DNA from: Isoetes taiwanensis
Lineage: Eukaryota; Streptophyta; Lycopodiopsida; Isoetales; Isoetaceae
NCBI GenBank assembly: GCA_021234155.1
Contig: JAJEKV010000157.1
Location: forward strand, 718,807-782,806
Direction: 5' to 3'
DNA length: 64,000 bases
Below the pieces are notes generated by a model. It did no database searches, was not told where the DNA came from, and saw only the letters and a program-made list of their open reading frames with translations. Of the stretch, positions 32,991 through 45,169 are shown in pieces. The translations under genes and the position numbers were made by a program. Each line of letters starts with the position of its first letter. The stretch's first letter is position 1.

Positions 32991-33930
32991 CGTAATCACC
33001 GGAAGGTTGAAATTTCCATTCTTCTCTAGGATCGTTTGCTTGTTTGCTTGATTTTGTTCCTCATTAGCAGACCTAGAATTAACCGAAGGCAAAGAAAATG
33101 ATTCAAAACCACCCCCTTGTAGCAGATTCATCCACCCTTGTTGCAGATTCATGCCGAAATTCCAACCCATTACAGTTTAATGCATTGGGAACTAAGGTAG
33201 GTGTCGGAATGTGAGTAAGCTACTGCACCATAGCCTTTTCTTGCAAATACTATTCCCTACAATATACAAAAACACATATTTTAGACTCAGAAATAAGTTC
33301 GGAGGAAGAATACTTGTAGATTCGAGATAGAAATGAGAAGTGATCTAACCATGAAAGTATTTTCCAACGATGCCAAGAATTGGCCTCCCCTGCTTGTGAA
33401 GGCCATGAAATCTTAGAAAATGCAGCTTTTTCAGATCTAAGAAATCGTCTCATGCATCTAAAACAGTACAAGAAATCTAAGAAATCCAGAGCTGCTCATA
33501 AGAAATCGTCTCCGACATCTGTTTTCCAGATCTAAAACAGTGGTAGGGCGCCTTGGACGTATCTTCTTTTTAGAAATTCTCCGTCAAAATTGGACTTTTT
33601 TTGCCCTGCTTGTGGACTAAAAAATGGAGAATATTCTGCTCTCTGCTTTCTGACTTGCCGGATGCCATCTCCATCTCTCTTATGTATTTGCCAAGCAAGG
33701 AAAGGCAAGCGAGCATAAGGCGCCCTTACCGGAAGCATAAGCGAAAGCATAAGCAATCAAGCATAAAGGCGCCAGTATCGGAAGCAGGGGAGGCGGTGGC
33801 AAAGCAAGCAGGGGAAGCAGACAGGGGAAGCAGAGGACGCCGCTCCGCAAAACCAGGAAAACCAGGAGCACTATTACGAAATATTATTTTAAAGGAAAAA
33901 TGCCATAATTTCAACCTTCCGGTGATTACG
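32991..33930. mobile_element. 940-bp element with perfect 24-bp inverted ends
   Basis: The left end CGTAATCACCGGAAGGTTGA (24 bp in all, to 33014) is matched exactly by the reverse complement at 33907-33930. The terminal TAATCACC is shared with the element at 31318-32385, which suggests one family with different sub-terminal sequence. No transposase or clear target duplication was seen. The interior has open frames on both strands without recognised domains. Confidence 0.7.
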
Positions 33931-34016
33931 CTCCAGATAAAAACACCCCCAGATAAAAACACCCCTGCCAGAATATAAACCAAAGGTATGAGCGGCCAAC
34001 GTTTTGAAGCAGCTAT

Positions 34017-34091
34017 GGCAGATCTAAAAGCTCCTTTTTTTGGCAGATCTAAAAGCTCCTTTTTTTGGCAGATCTAAAAGCTCCCTTTTTT
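34017..34091 (+). repeat. 25-bp unit repeated three times
   Basis: Unit GGCAGATCTAAAAGCTCC followed by seven T, at 34017, 34042 and 34067; the third copy has one T-to-C change. Confidence 0.92.
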
Positions 34092-34480
34092 GGTTGCATC
34101 GCCGCTGCAACCCATTTTGTCCCTTTGCCGAAGCTGCCCGTTCTCATGGTTTCTTTCTTGACGATGTTCACTTCGAACACGGCAGCACAGACTTGGCCGG
34201 AACTGTCTACTCTCGGCATGGCTTTCATTTCGTTTGCTGGATGTTCAGCCCCACTACGCTTGCAAAATAGCAGCCTTGAGGAAATGAACCTCGGCTTAAA
34301 CCATAGCTGCTTTGCTCTGCCAAAAGGCTTTCGGCCTGTGAACAGCATCAGCCGCATGACAAATTCTATCCTGCCTTTCCACAAACCATGTCTTGCCTCG
34401 TTTCAAGCTAACATCGAAAACAGAGCACCTCAGCTCTGAAATCTGCGTTTTCGGTAGCTTAGCAGCTCACCAGCGATTTT

Positions 34481-34684
34481 CCATGAGTTTAGCAGCTTAG
34501 CTCCCACATCTGATTTCCCATTACATCTCTCAATCTACCCTAATAATATCAGAGCACATCCTGGATCCAGAATCGGCCTTATCCATGAGCTTAGCAGCTT
34601 AGCTCCCACATCTGATTTCCCATTACATCTCCCAATCTAGCCTAATAATATCAGAGCCCATCCTGGATCCAGAATCGGCCTTAT
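34481..34684 (+). repeat. 102-bp tandem duplication
   Basis: Two copies starting CCATGAG(T/C)TTAGCAGCTT at 34481 and 34583, each ending AGAATCGGCCTTAT, differ at only a few sites. No coding function seen. Confidence 0.9.
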
Positions 34685-35311
34685 TAGAATTAACTGCCCA
34701 TCTGCCCATCCACAGCACAAGAACAGCCGGAGAAGAATCGAACCAAATTAGACTCCTCATACCGCCCAATGCATGAACTTCCCGCCATTCGCTCAAAACC
34801 TACACTCAAAACCTGCAGGGGTTTCTAGAACCGAAAACAACGGCATGGCAATAGCAGCTGTCCGCCCAATAGAACTGCCCATGTGTGTCTCATTGATACT
34901 GGGATCCAGACCGATGTGTTTGTAGGTGTCTTTTTATAATCGCCTGGCAGAGAAACAAAATAATGACAATCCTAATGACAATCCTATTTGACTGCCCAAC
35001 AAGCAGCTCAAATCAGTCAAAAAATACAGTCTATGGTTTATACACCCTCGAAATCTAGGCAAAATCATGCGTGAAATACTGTACTCAAATACCAAACAAA
35101 ATAATTAGAAGTTTATCGCTCTGATAAAAAAAACCTACTTTAATACTGTGATTTTCTTTCCGCACCTGGAACATCCCTAACCACCATGTATAGTCCTCCG
35201 ATTGAACAGAAAACCGTAGGGCATCCCTCTGTTTTCCCTTCAATTGCCTTTGTTTGTCACACTCAGATGAAAGTGCTTTGTTCAAAAAAGTTAATGACAC
35301 ACTCTCAAACT

Positions 35312-35401
35312 TTTTCTTGTGCATCCATCTCATCACGATCAAATTATATCCGCCCATTTTCTTGTGCACCCATCTCATCACGACCAAATTATATCCGCCC
35401 G
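35312..35401 (+). repeat. 45-bp tandem duplication
   Basis: TTCTTGTGCA(T/C)CCATCTCAT and the following ATATCCGCCC stretch occur twice, 45 bp apart, with two or three substitutions. Confidence 0.85.
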
Positions 35402-35409
35402 ATTTGGGT

Positions 35410-38400
35410 TAGACTCCCAAGGACTGGAAACCTCCTCAGCTTTCATTAAAGCCTGGGAAGGTTTCCAAATGTGCTAACTTAGGGAGGTTTCCATAAAGTT
35501 TTATAAAAAAGATCTTATCTACGATAGCAACAAGTCATAAATAGCCCAAAATTAATGTGGACGGTCAGATTTATTCCCTTTTTTTCGTAGAAGTTTTCAA
35601 TTTTCATTCAATGCCTTTTTCAGCCCACACTAGCACCATAATCGATTCAAGCAGAGGAGCGCTTCAAGAAACAATGGCGATTTATGCTGGATTACCGCTG
35701 TGGGGAGGTTTCATAGCGATCCACCTTTTTTTTCAGGCAATCCAACTCTTTTTTCTGACGATTTGAGCCGGAACAGTGATGTGGAAGGTTTCTCAGTGAT
35801 CCAATCAGGCTGCAGAATCTTTTCAGCGGTTTTGGAGCACAATTGTAAGCAAAAGCTCAGAATTTATTAATATTTAAGTTCAAGATATTAGTCTCAAGAT
35901 GTGCATTTAACTAGTGTACTGTATTTATAGGTTTTTTTTGTCGCATTATTATAATTTCTATGGTTTGCATGTAGCGAGAGTTTTAGCACTAGTCAACCAA
36001 GTACAACTATATTTCTTAGATCATTTGCAAATCAATTCCACGAAGTGATTTGACTCTCAGATTGCCAGCCTAAATAGCTTGTTTGGTTAAGTTAGAAAAG
36101 AAAAGTCCCTTAGCTGGTTGGAAACTGTGGACATTAGGTTTAAGGATGGCATTTCAACAGGTGGCAAGTTATTTATGAGCATTGCCCGTTATTTTGCGCC
36201 TTTATATTTTGAAGTGAGGTCATCAAAGCATGTCCCTAACACTAAGGAGCTATGCGACTGTTCGACTTCTATAGTGGCCAATCACTTCATCAAAATCTTC
36301 TACCTGGAGGTTTTGTTAAACCTGGTAATCTATTTTATAGTTTTGTTCAAATTTTCGACGCGTTCTTTGAATGGCATAGTTTGAAGAGTGGTTTTTTTTG
36401 CTGATGCTATGTTTTTTCTTTCTTTTCCACAGTTGAGCCTCTCTGGCCTTTTAATAAGAATGTGATGGCATGTATATGTCCTATTGGTCCTGGTATATTT
36501 GCTGGTTGTTTGCTAGATAAAAGTGTTTCTCCTAATCCAAGCCCTATCTTGGGTGAATTTGTGCTTATGTGGATGGTTGATGCCAGTTTATGATGGTAAG
36601 ACTTTGTGATGCGTCAGAGTTAGACGATGGTTCTAGGGCAATTGTGTGTATAATGTTAAGCAAGCTTATTCAAACTCTACTTTGTACGTTCTTCTTTCTT
36701 GGTCTGATTGTTTCCTAATTCTCACTTTCTCGTTAAGATTGTATGGTGGTATGTCATATATGCTTGTTATTCTTTTTTCATTCTAAAGGAGTCTCTGTAC
36801 ACTGAAAAGAACAGTTGCATACCCACAAAATGTTGAAAGTGTATATTGTAGTCTTTTGACAATTTTTTATTATTCCTGCTATAAATAAAATCTTTATAAT
36901 ACCCATTTATATTCATTTTATCTATTGTTGGTGATTGCTTACTGTAGCTTGCCGAGAACATGATGTCAACTTGGATATCAGTTGACTGCTATCAGCAAGA
37001 AGGCTTGTGTCATGAAGTAGCATGTGCTTTTGCATTATTTCTGTGGAGACTGAATCAACCTGCTGTATAGCAAGATAGCACCTGGATTACGCAACGAACA
37101 TAATTCAATGGAGCTCCGACTAGAATTGGTGAGTTTTCTGCTTCTCTTGATTTCTTTTGGTGTCCCTAACATTATTTTGATTGATTTTGCAAGCACGCAA
37201 CAAGCCATTACTGTCCCTTGATCGCTTTTGTTTCCTCAAGAAGCTTTTGTGGTTTTCTCTTGGTAGACTGTGTCCGTTCTAGCTATGGCATATGCTTCCT
37301 CGATCTAGCAGCTTTAGGACGAAAATTGTAACTTAATATTTCACTACAGAAGGTATGCTTTGCTTCTGAAAGTTATAGTAGTTTAAATGAGGAATATCAT
37401 GCCATGTATATAAAGTGTTTCAAGCTACTTTAGCTTCCAAAACAGCTTTCGCATGATTGTTTTGGGGATCTTCATGAGGCTCTTAGCATCTTAACATAGT
37501 TCCCAGCTCCTATTTCATCACTGGATTAATGCTGCGCGATATGAAGAGACAAGATTGAGCTTTTTTTTCCATAACAGATGGGGGTCTATTTCAACAACTT
37601 GCACTGGTGTTTTTTGGTCATGGATTTTGGAAGTCTGAACACAGGTATGTCTTTAGCAACCAGGCATGCTATATGCGGTATTTAAAAACCGTGGCATGGA
37701 GCCCTGAGAATATAGAGTCTCTGACCTCTTGAAGAGGTCTTTCATCAGCCTTTTAAGACTGCTCCAAAATTGGAAATACTGCTCAGAACAGACAATCTGA
37801 CAAAGGTATTTTTGCACTATTTTGGCCCACAAAGCATTCTACAATTTTAATTCGGAGCAAAAACATCAGAGTTTAAAAAAAAAAAGGATTCATTTTGCTC
37901 TTAGAATTACGGTTCATATTATCAGATTTCTTGTTGCTTCTCTTTGTTCCTCTCTTCCATCTCATTTGGATCTTCCTTTCTTCTTGCAGGTGCATAGTAG
38001 AGGGCAATGCCTTAAACGTTCGACGATAACATGTCTTACTTTGATCCAATGCTCTCTCATAGATTTCTTTCATGTGACAGATTTCCTTTGTGTGTAAGGC
38101 ATTTCTAGTCATTTTTTCCATAAGCTTGCCCTAAAGTATCTCGTCTTTGCCTATATATTTGTCATTGGAGATGCAATTATAAGGTTGTTAACCTTAAGTT
38201 ATTTGTGCTGCTCGAATGTATTTTGTCCATTTCTTTTAATGAAAATGCATTTTGTTTGTGATACAAACATTTGCATTGTATAATGGGTTTAGCATTGTAG
38301 ATTGCAAAGTATTGATCCTGATATTTTAGGTCTTTAATTAAAGTATATCTGAGTTTAACATTGTGTTGTGAAGCTTCTGCTAAACTGCAATAGTAGTTTT

Positions 38401-38470
38401 GGATAAAACGTCTACAAGATAGGATAGATACGACGAACCGATTTTGTGCATATCTGGAGTATTTAATTTG
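35410..38470. other. Long region without an assigned gene
   Basis: AT-rich sequence with a few exon-like pieces on the plus strand: 36118-36384 (ETVDIRFKDGISTGGKLFM), about 36432-36590, a piece ending before GTGAGT near 37130, and 37579-37645 after an AG. They do not join into a recognisable protein. They may be a transcribed non-coding locus or a decayed gene; I see no known domain. Confidence 0.3.
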
Positions 38471-38477
38471 GGATAAT

Positions 38478-38512
38478 GGTTAAACTGAGGTTCGAATCCT
38501 CAGAGTCCCTTT
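38478..38512 (+). tRNA. tRNA 3'-half-like fragment
   Basis: CTGAGGTTCGAATCCTCAG forms a perfect 5-bp T-arm stem with the standard TTCGAAT loop, followed by AGTCCC. No matching GGGACT acceptor arm, D-arm or anticodon arm was found upstream, so this is at best a tRNA fragment or the B-box part of a SINE, not a working tRNA gene. Confidence 0.3.
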
Positions 38513-38867
38513 TCTATTTGTTTATTATCTTTTGGTTTTGCAAGCTCATGGAACACCTATCAAGTTAAGAATTTAATATAAGTTTTACATAAGAATCCAA
38601 ATCAATCATCATGAACTAAAATTCATGATGCCATAACCAATTCCTTGAATTAAATTCAAGCAGGCATGATCATGACAAGATATATATAAGCAACAGAGCT
38701 TTTATATACACCTTCCCAATATTCGCTTTTCAGTATTTCAAGATCATGCTCTTCACGATCCTTATGACTACCAGGTCACAGTTAAGTTGCTAACGCCTCC
38801 TTACAAGGCTGCAACTTAATCCTGAATGCCTACTTAATACAGGAAGTGACAATATAGAGTTGCAGTA

Positions 38868-38962
38868 TTACCACGGTATGGATGATAATTTCAACATCAC
38901 CAGGGTATACATGGTGATCACAATATTACCATGGTATAAATGGTAATTACAACTCCACCATA
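38868..38962 (+). repeat. About 30-bp imperfect repeat, three units
   Basis: Units of the form ACCA(C/G/T)GGTAT followed by GGT(A/G)AT, ending in CAACA or CAATA, recur three times (near 38870, 38900 and 38928). Confidence 0.5.
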
Positions 38963-39025
38963 TTCTATAGCATAACTAACACGGGTAATTGCCATGGAGG
39001 ATTCCAACGAAAGACTGCAACTTAG

Positions 39026-39516
39026 CATTGATACCAAATTGTTACAACCTATAAAAAGTAGGATCGATTATGCTACCTAGAACTCCCAGAGTTCCCCTCA
39101 ACCTTGAGTTCCCAGAACTCCCCACGCACAAACGATACCGATCCTTAAGATCCGTCTGAAACCCAACTTCAGCAAGTTCTATCTCAAGAACCTAATATTG
39201 CAGTAGCAGTATTGCTCAAGAAGAGCCCAAACGCTCCAACAACGGAAGCAACTCCAGAAGCCAACACCAGTTTTTAAAGTAACTCGGAAAGACTCAAATT
39301 GATCTCTGATCAACTTGAAATGGGTTAAAACAATAGGATATGGAAGATCAAGCAGTATGATCAGCGAAGAGCTCCAATCACTTGGCTCTAAGAACAAACT
39401 GTTATCTCCCAAAACGTCTCCAATCCCTTATATAAGGCAACTAAAGCTAAGATTGGGCCCAAAAAGGCTTATGGGCCTTTTTCCCAGCCCAAATCGGGCT
39501 TTCCATGTTTAGATCC
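39026..39516 (-). mobile_element. Primer-binding site and LTR start of a second minus-strand LTR element
   Basis: On the plus strand GCATTGATACCAAATTGTTACAACC reads as the end of a primer-binding site (minus strand TTGGTATCAATG, 39026-39037) next to an LTR beginning TGTTACAACC at 39040. This layout is common at the 5' LTR of plant LTR retrotransposons. The LTR is interrupted at 39517 by the 13.6-kb element; its other end beyond 53088 was not located. Confidence 0.5.
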
Positions 39517-40981
39517 TGTGACGCTCCCTGAACATATACAGCGCGCCGGACGTATACATACAGGGACTTCCCCCTCCCATGGCAATCCGCTCACCATGAG
39601 CAGGGCCCTCCGTCTAACTCGGACCATCCATAGAAAGATGCCCGGGTGAAGGACACGGAGGTGTCATTCGGCCCACGCATCCATCCAAGTACTAACGGCA
39701 AACAAGATGCATCTAATCCTAAGGAAAACACCCCAAACCCCAGGTTCTACCCCGGCTCAGACTCCTGTGAGGATGGACTGACGACTCGATCTCAAGAGAT
39801 CAGCAGACAGAGGTATAACCTGGCGTTGGCTGGCATAGAACAGTGGCTAGGGTAGTCCACTCCATCCGCCCCTCCTGTGCACACTTTGCAGATGAGTCGA
39901 ATCATGCTATGGCATCACTATAGCCTTCCGGAGATGCAGACTCAAGGTATCACCCTTCGAGCCTACTCTAGGTTTCATGAAGACCTGTCCGATGAGGTAG
40001 GTCGGGGAAGCGTCCCCTTCCAGGATCACAGCGGTTCCATGGGTGAGCTAGAGAATACGTGCCGCATCAGCGACCCCCGCATCCGTACCCGACTTACTCC
40101 CCTAAATCTACGCAAAGTACCAGGTGCCCCATACGGGTCACACCTCTGTACCCAGGGAGTGTCAGACCCATACCCGGCCCTCTACGTGACCGACTATTAG
40201 GCCTAGCCCATTGTAGGAGTCCCAGGAGCCTTTTTTGTTCGTGCAAGACCCCATCCCCACTTCACCACTGCGTCCCTTCTCTGGTGCTAAGCAATTCCAT
40301 AGCATTCACGACTCGGTGGTCTCTTGTGCACAGGCCGCATCTAATGGGAATAATACAGGGCTCTATCTAGGAGCATACTACAATACATGGGCTCAGAGGT
40401 CTCTACCCCCCGTAATCCCCCATCTCCGGAGTGCTAACTAAGCAAAGAACTACTAAACCTTCAACCAAAGCATGTACAGAGACTAGAGATAAGAATACTC
40501 ACCATATCAATCAAGGGTTAGCCTAACAAGTAAACCACAGAGAAAAACAGAGAGAGAACACACCACAAAGGGCGCTATGATATAAATCAACAAAGTAACC
40601 TACTGACTAACTGTCAAATCGGTCTTGGGCTGCTCCATCTCGACTAACTGAAGGGCGCCTGGCTGCTGCTTCTCCTCCTCCATCTCCAATTGCTCCTGAT
40701 TCGAATTGGGGCACAAAAGCCCTAATTTGGGTGTCCCCAATTGGAAGCCCTGCCTTGCCCAATCGATTTGGGCCAGGTGGCATGTCATTAATTAACTAAT
40801 TAAGCTAATTAGGTTAATTAAGACAAAAATACACTTAATTAGGTTTTATTAATTTAGCATAGCTAAATTAATCCCTTTTAGGTCAACCCCCTAGGTTAAC
40901 ATACCCCATGGTGGCGTATCCCTACTACGTGATGTGTCAGTATATTTATACGTATACCGTATAAATATGTGGAACGTCACA
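39517..40981 (-). repeat. 3' LTR of the 13.6-kb element
   Basis: 1465 bp with ends TGTGACG and CGTCACA. It aligns with 50453-50762 plus 51872-53083. Compared with the other LTR it lacks about 80 bp near 39688 and has an extra 20-odd bp near 40845. The TATA-like GTATAAATATG near 40960 reads on either strand. Confidence 0.92.
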
Positions 40982-41018
40982 TTCTCCCCACCTTAGAAAT
41001 GATGCTGTCCTCAGCATC
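40982..41018 (-). other. Polypurine tract and preceding hairpin
   Basis: On the minus strand AAGGTGGGGAGAA (40982-40994) abuts the LTR. GATGCTGAGGACAGCATC (41001-41018) just upstream forms a 6-bp stem with a 6-base loop. The same hairpin plus tract precedes the LTR at 17895. Confidence 0.85.
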
Positions 41019-41148
41019 AAGACTACTCTTGTTGCAGGGCAACACATCGTGCATTAGGAGGAAGTCTCCCCTCCTTAAAGAGATAGCGTGATTAAGTTTC
41101 AAGTGAACAATCAAGATTTGTGAAAGTCTCACTGTTTCATTCGTGGTG

Positions 41149-41471
41149 GGGTAAAAGCATGTTAGGGTGTACCACTTTTGGAACCTGCAAAAGTACATAC
41201 ACTAGGTACTTCAGAATTGGGTACTTTCTCATTTTTCTTTTCATTAAAACTAATACAAAAATCCAAAATAAAAGTCAAGGACATGGTAATATTCAAAGTT
41301 AAGATAAAGATAATGCTATCGGAGACCAATATATATATAAAAAAGTTCTAAAACATACCTTATATTGAGATATTATACAGGTACCCAGTACCCAGTCCTG
41401 GCTACCTTTTTAGGTACCATTTTAGTCACTAAATAATACTTTTTAAGGGATACCCTAACATGCTTTTACCC
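41149..41471. mobile_element. 323-bp MITE with 20-bp inverted ends
   Basis: Ends GGGTAAAAGCATGTTAGGGT and ACCCTAACATGCTTTTACCC are perfect inverted repeats. GGTG flanks both sides (41145-41148, 41472-41475) and may be a short target duplication. Non-coding. It lies inside the 13.6-kb retrotransposon. Confidence 0.88.
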
Positions 41472-42166
41472 GGTGACAAGTTCAGAGTTTATCTAATTTA
41501 GAAATCATTTTTTTATACATACGTGTAATTGATTATATATTATAGACAGGTATAGATATAAGCAAGTTCTATTTGTTCTTATATTATAATACGGAGTTAT
41601 TAATCTCGGACTGTTTAGTAGAAAGTGATTCTAATGATATTAACTTCTGTGTATATGTGTATTATATTCCCGCTTCACTTTGTAATTCATTTTATTACAG
41701 CCAGCCCTAATTTAATTTTGTAGCAAAATTTTGTTTTCCTATTTTGTTACAGTTTTAAGAACTCGTATGTTCCTATTCTCAGTGTTTAACAGGCCCTTCA
41801 CAGTTATATTTACCCTTTAATACAATTATATATTGTACTGTACCGGACAATTTTACCTATATACTTTAATATTAAGTACAGACAGACGTTCTTCATGATT
41901 TATTATTCATAACCTTGTTATAACCTAATCTAAGTTTCGTTATTCCCTCAGAAGTTTGTGTAAGACCTTATCTCCTTCTATTATATTTGATTATGTGTTT
42001 GAATAGCTTGCTCCTTTCGATTATTTTTAATGTTTCCACACTCACACTCTCTATCTTTAGCATAGATTACAATCTCATGAAGACATGTATTAATTCATTG
42101 GTTATGTTTATACATTTACCAGACGTCCCGATATTCTTACATTTGAATCACTTATTTATTTTATTG

Positions 42167-42523
42167 CTATTTTCGTAAATTTATCACACATACAGACACT
42201 CTTATATTTATAGGGCACAGGTACAGCTGACATATACATTCGACGTAATTGGTACTGCCCCGGTCGGTATCCGGCAGTGCTATGGCTATGCAATCGTCCT
42301 GTATCACAGAAGGCCAGTTGTGACTATAGTGTCCACGATGGAAGCATCGAAACCATGCTTGGTCTGTCCTGAGCCTGTGATATGGTGATGACTGAGCAGG
42401 CCCTGGGCTCTTACTTGAAGTAAAAGTGCTACACGGTGTGAATAAGGAGTGGTAAGATACCTTGATTTGGGATCGATAGTTGAGAGAACTGGTATGACGA
42501 TGTTTGTTATCCCATTGACGCAC
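42167..42523 (-). pseudogene. Gag-like remnant with damaged zinc knuckle
   Basis: A 118-codon minus-strand frame includes WFRCFHRGHYSHNWPS, which matches a gag CCHC knuckle (CFRCFxRGHYSHxCP) with the first and last Cys replaced by Trp. Its position, only about 1.3 kb from the 3' LTR, leaves no room for pol downstream, so pol is missing from this copy. No other gag motif was recognised. Confidence 0.45.
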
Positions 42524-43170
42524 TGGACCTACTAATTATAAGGATTGATTTATTATGCGGTATCTAGATTGCCATTCAATGTAGAAGGAGACTGGATATA
42601 GCACCATATATCGGATGGTGAAGTGGTTTATGATTATGTACTATAGACGACGTTAAGGAGGTACTATACTAAGGTGGAAACTGGATTATAAGTGACGGTA
42701 GAGAATAATGTTGTATGAGGATATCAATCCATGAACTATGGATTATAAAATTACATATACATTGTCTTTCGTAAGGAGATTGATGTTCCTGAGGCATGAA
42801 AGATGCAAGAGTATAGATGACTAAGAAGACTACGTAGCCACGTGGATACGCTTAATGACGTCGGTCAACTGCATGACGATTATGCATGATATAAATTAAG
42901 GAAATGGACACATCTGATGTCTGCTGGGAGCATCGAGATGTTGTATAACAGACTGGACAATAGTGTGGAACGTACCCCACACAAGGTCAAGAGAAGACGA
43001 CAATTGGTAGGACCAGGCGCAACCATCTAAAGGTTGGAAGGTATGTTGGAGCTTTGGTGAAGCTAGACTATGAAGGAAAGTTGACCTTCACTAATGATAT
43101 ATTAGGAAGGCAAGTAATTATCCATACGATAAGTGGGAGACAAGAGATGGTTGAAAGTTGTTGTAAACAA

Positions 43171-43330
43171 CATTTCAAATATAGAGAATTTGGAGAAACA
43201 CTTTGAGTAGACCAAAGTGTGGAGTATGAACAAGGTAGGTGCCCAATGAACATCTTAGCAAAGAGAATGTGCTCTGGACTTGGTATCATGTGCGTATCCC
43301 GAGGAGTAGCTCCGCGTTGGCATATGCGTA
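43171..43330 (+). pseudogene. Possible heavily decayed gypsy RT stretch, opposite strand
   Basis: The plus-strand bases around 43187-43320 resemble the RT block that follows motif C (Y-S-x-T-W-E-E-H-L...), for example TGGAGAAACACTTTGAGTAG and AACATCTTAGCAAAGAGAAT. Stops and indels are frequent and the catalytic block itself was not recovered. Recognition is at nucleotide level from memory of the family pattern, hence low confidence. Confidence 0.25.
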
Positions 43331-44436
43331 CTAGGACCATTTAATGGTAAAACATAACTAAATAAAAAAGATAGGGTGTGTAATAGAACTTTTAGTTCAC
43401 ATTCCATATGAATATGGAAGTAATGAAATTAAGAGTTCTTATACTAGACGTTCAACATGTCCACGAGGAACTTAGGGTGGCATCTACCCCTGTGGAATTT
43501 GTGACTAGAGCTTGAGGATCAAGGCAAGTTGAGGAAATACAATCGGGGGACATATGAACATAGCTAGGGGGCTATATCAACGAGTTACATATGAGTCTAG
43601 ACGTAGGGTTGGTGCACGCATGTTAGTATATCACATAATAACAACGTAGTGATCTTGGATGTCGGAAGGAGTTAGTAGTATTAAATACCACATTAGTGAG
43701 AACATGGAGGATGTCGATTGTGATATTCAGATGTAGGTCATATTGGAAGATAGTAGAATAGTCGTACAAGGCTGGTGGAATATTACGTGACAATGTTTAC
43801 AGAAGAAGCATAAAATGATCCACCAGAGATACGCACTCAAGCTATCCCAATGGTTGGAGTTGACTATCCTAGATACGTCGTACTAAGGGATATGGAAAGA
43901 GTTTAAATCAGTGAAAATAGCTAGAGTAAGTCTAGCATATACGGTAGGGTGTCGAAATAACCGATAATAAGAGCTTAACTACTCAAAGGTTCCAGATACC
44001 AATGAATTACTTCAGCGTTATAAGCTGAGAGCATAAGATGTATAAAATATCGCATCCCCCTGATGGAAAAAAAAAAGGAAGGAGTACGATGACTTTGATG
44101 ATTATACCTTTGGGGATAACCGAGTTGAGGCCAATACATAGGAATTCCAAGTCCCGAGTCCATATAGTCGACGAGTTATAGGTACTGAAGTAGAAGCTGG
44201 AGGATCCGTTGCTTGAGGCATAGACCCCTTAGAGGTTATGACTTTGAAACTCTTAAGAGTGTAAGGAAGCGGATAATGTTATGGCGATTACTAACGAAAA
44301 TCGAAGGTTTTCCTATTAAGAGACCAGGGGGTTTTAGTGCCTCCGCTTCATTATGAGGGAGCCAAAGGAGACAACATTTGAAGTAATCAAAAGTTGAAGT
44401 TGACACGATAACTTAAGAAATTAGGTTAATTGTGAC

Positions 44437-44530
44437 TAAGCATGGGTGGTATAGAACACAAAGGATCCTTAGCGAAAGAAGCCTTTAGAAAAGCTCTGCA
44501 TGTGAGGTAATAGCCTTCGGAATTATGGCA
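44437..44530 (+). pseudogene. Possible decayed integrase H2C2 stretch, opposite strand
   Basis: CATGGGTGGTATAGAACACA continuing to AGGTAATAGCCTTCGGAATT resembles the H..GH...ARKT....YYWP block of gypsy integrases, about 1.2 kb after the RT-like stretch and in the same direction. The metal-ligand cysteines were not found. Weak. Confidence 0.22.
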
Positions 44531-45169
44531 TAATCCCGTGGGGGAAATCATAGGTTATGTACGGGGTTAAAGTACCATAAGGCACTAAAGGAATGGTTGA
44601 AATAACTAGGGGCCCTATCAAAATATAGGCAGCATATACAAGTCCAACATAGAGTCGGCCCCTGTCGATTTGGGAAATAGGTGGCGAAGCCACGTCGTAA
44701 AGGTACAGAGGCACTGGGTTTTGTTTGAAAGAACTACCGAGGTTACACTTTAGCTAGGTTAGAGCAGAGCTCTAGCATTGTGGAATGTGGAGATATGTTT
44801 ATTATGTACATACCATGTACACATATGATAAACATCTTGGAGAAATAATCCAAGTAGCGATACAAGGAGAGAAAAACGAGTGTACTCCAAAGTTACTACT
44901 ATTCGAAATGTGCAAAGGACCGCCAATCCGTTGCATGCTACGGTATGATGTGGTAGTTGGCACTTAAAATAAATGTCAACGGCCAATAGAATAAAGCTTA
45001 AGGTAGTAGGGTTGAGTAGTACAATAGTACAATTCCAGGATAGATAGCAAATAGCAGTTACTTGCTAGAAGTCCAAATGTGTCTTGCATAGACACTTGGT
45101 GAACAACATGGGTTACATGGAGGTGTATGTTAGGATATATAGGACTCGAACAGGGATACAAGTCCGGGT

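Noticed and set aside
34065-34439. 125-codon ORF overlapping the 25-bp repeats
   Set aside because: It begins inside a tandem repeat, has an equally long frame on the other strand and shows no domain or splice context.
35410-38100. Host gene with several exons
   Set aside because: Exon-like pieces could not be linked in frame and none matches a known family, so it is described only as unassigned.
38478-38512. Functional tRNA gene
   Set aside because: Only the T-arm and part of an acceptor strand are seen; the rest of the cloverleaf is missing.
40059-40441. ORFs within the LTR (and the matching ones at 52187-52498)
   Set aside because: They lie in both LTR copies and are by-products of a stop-poor LTR, not genes.
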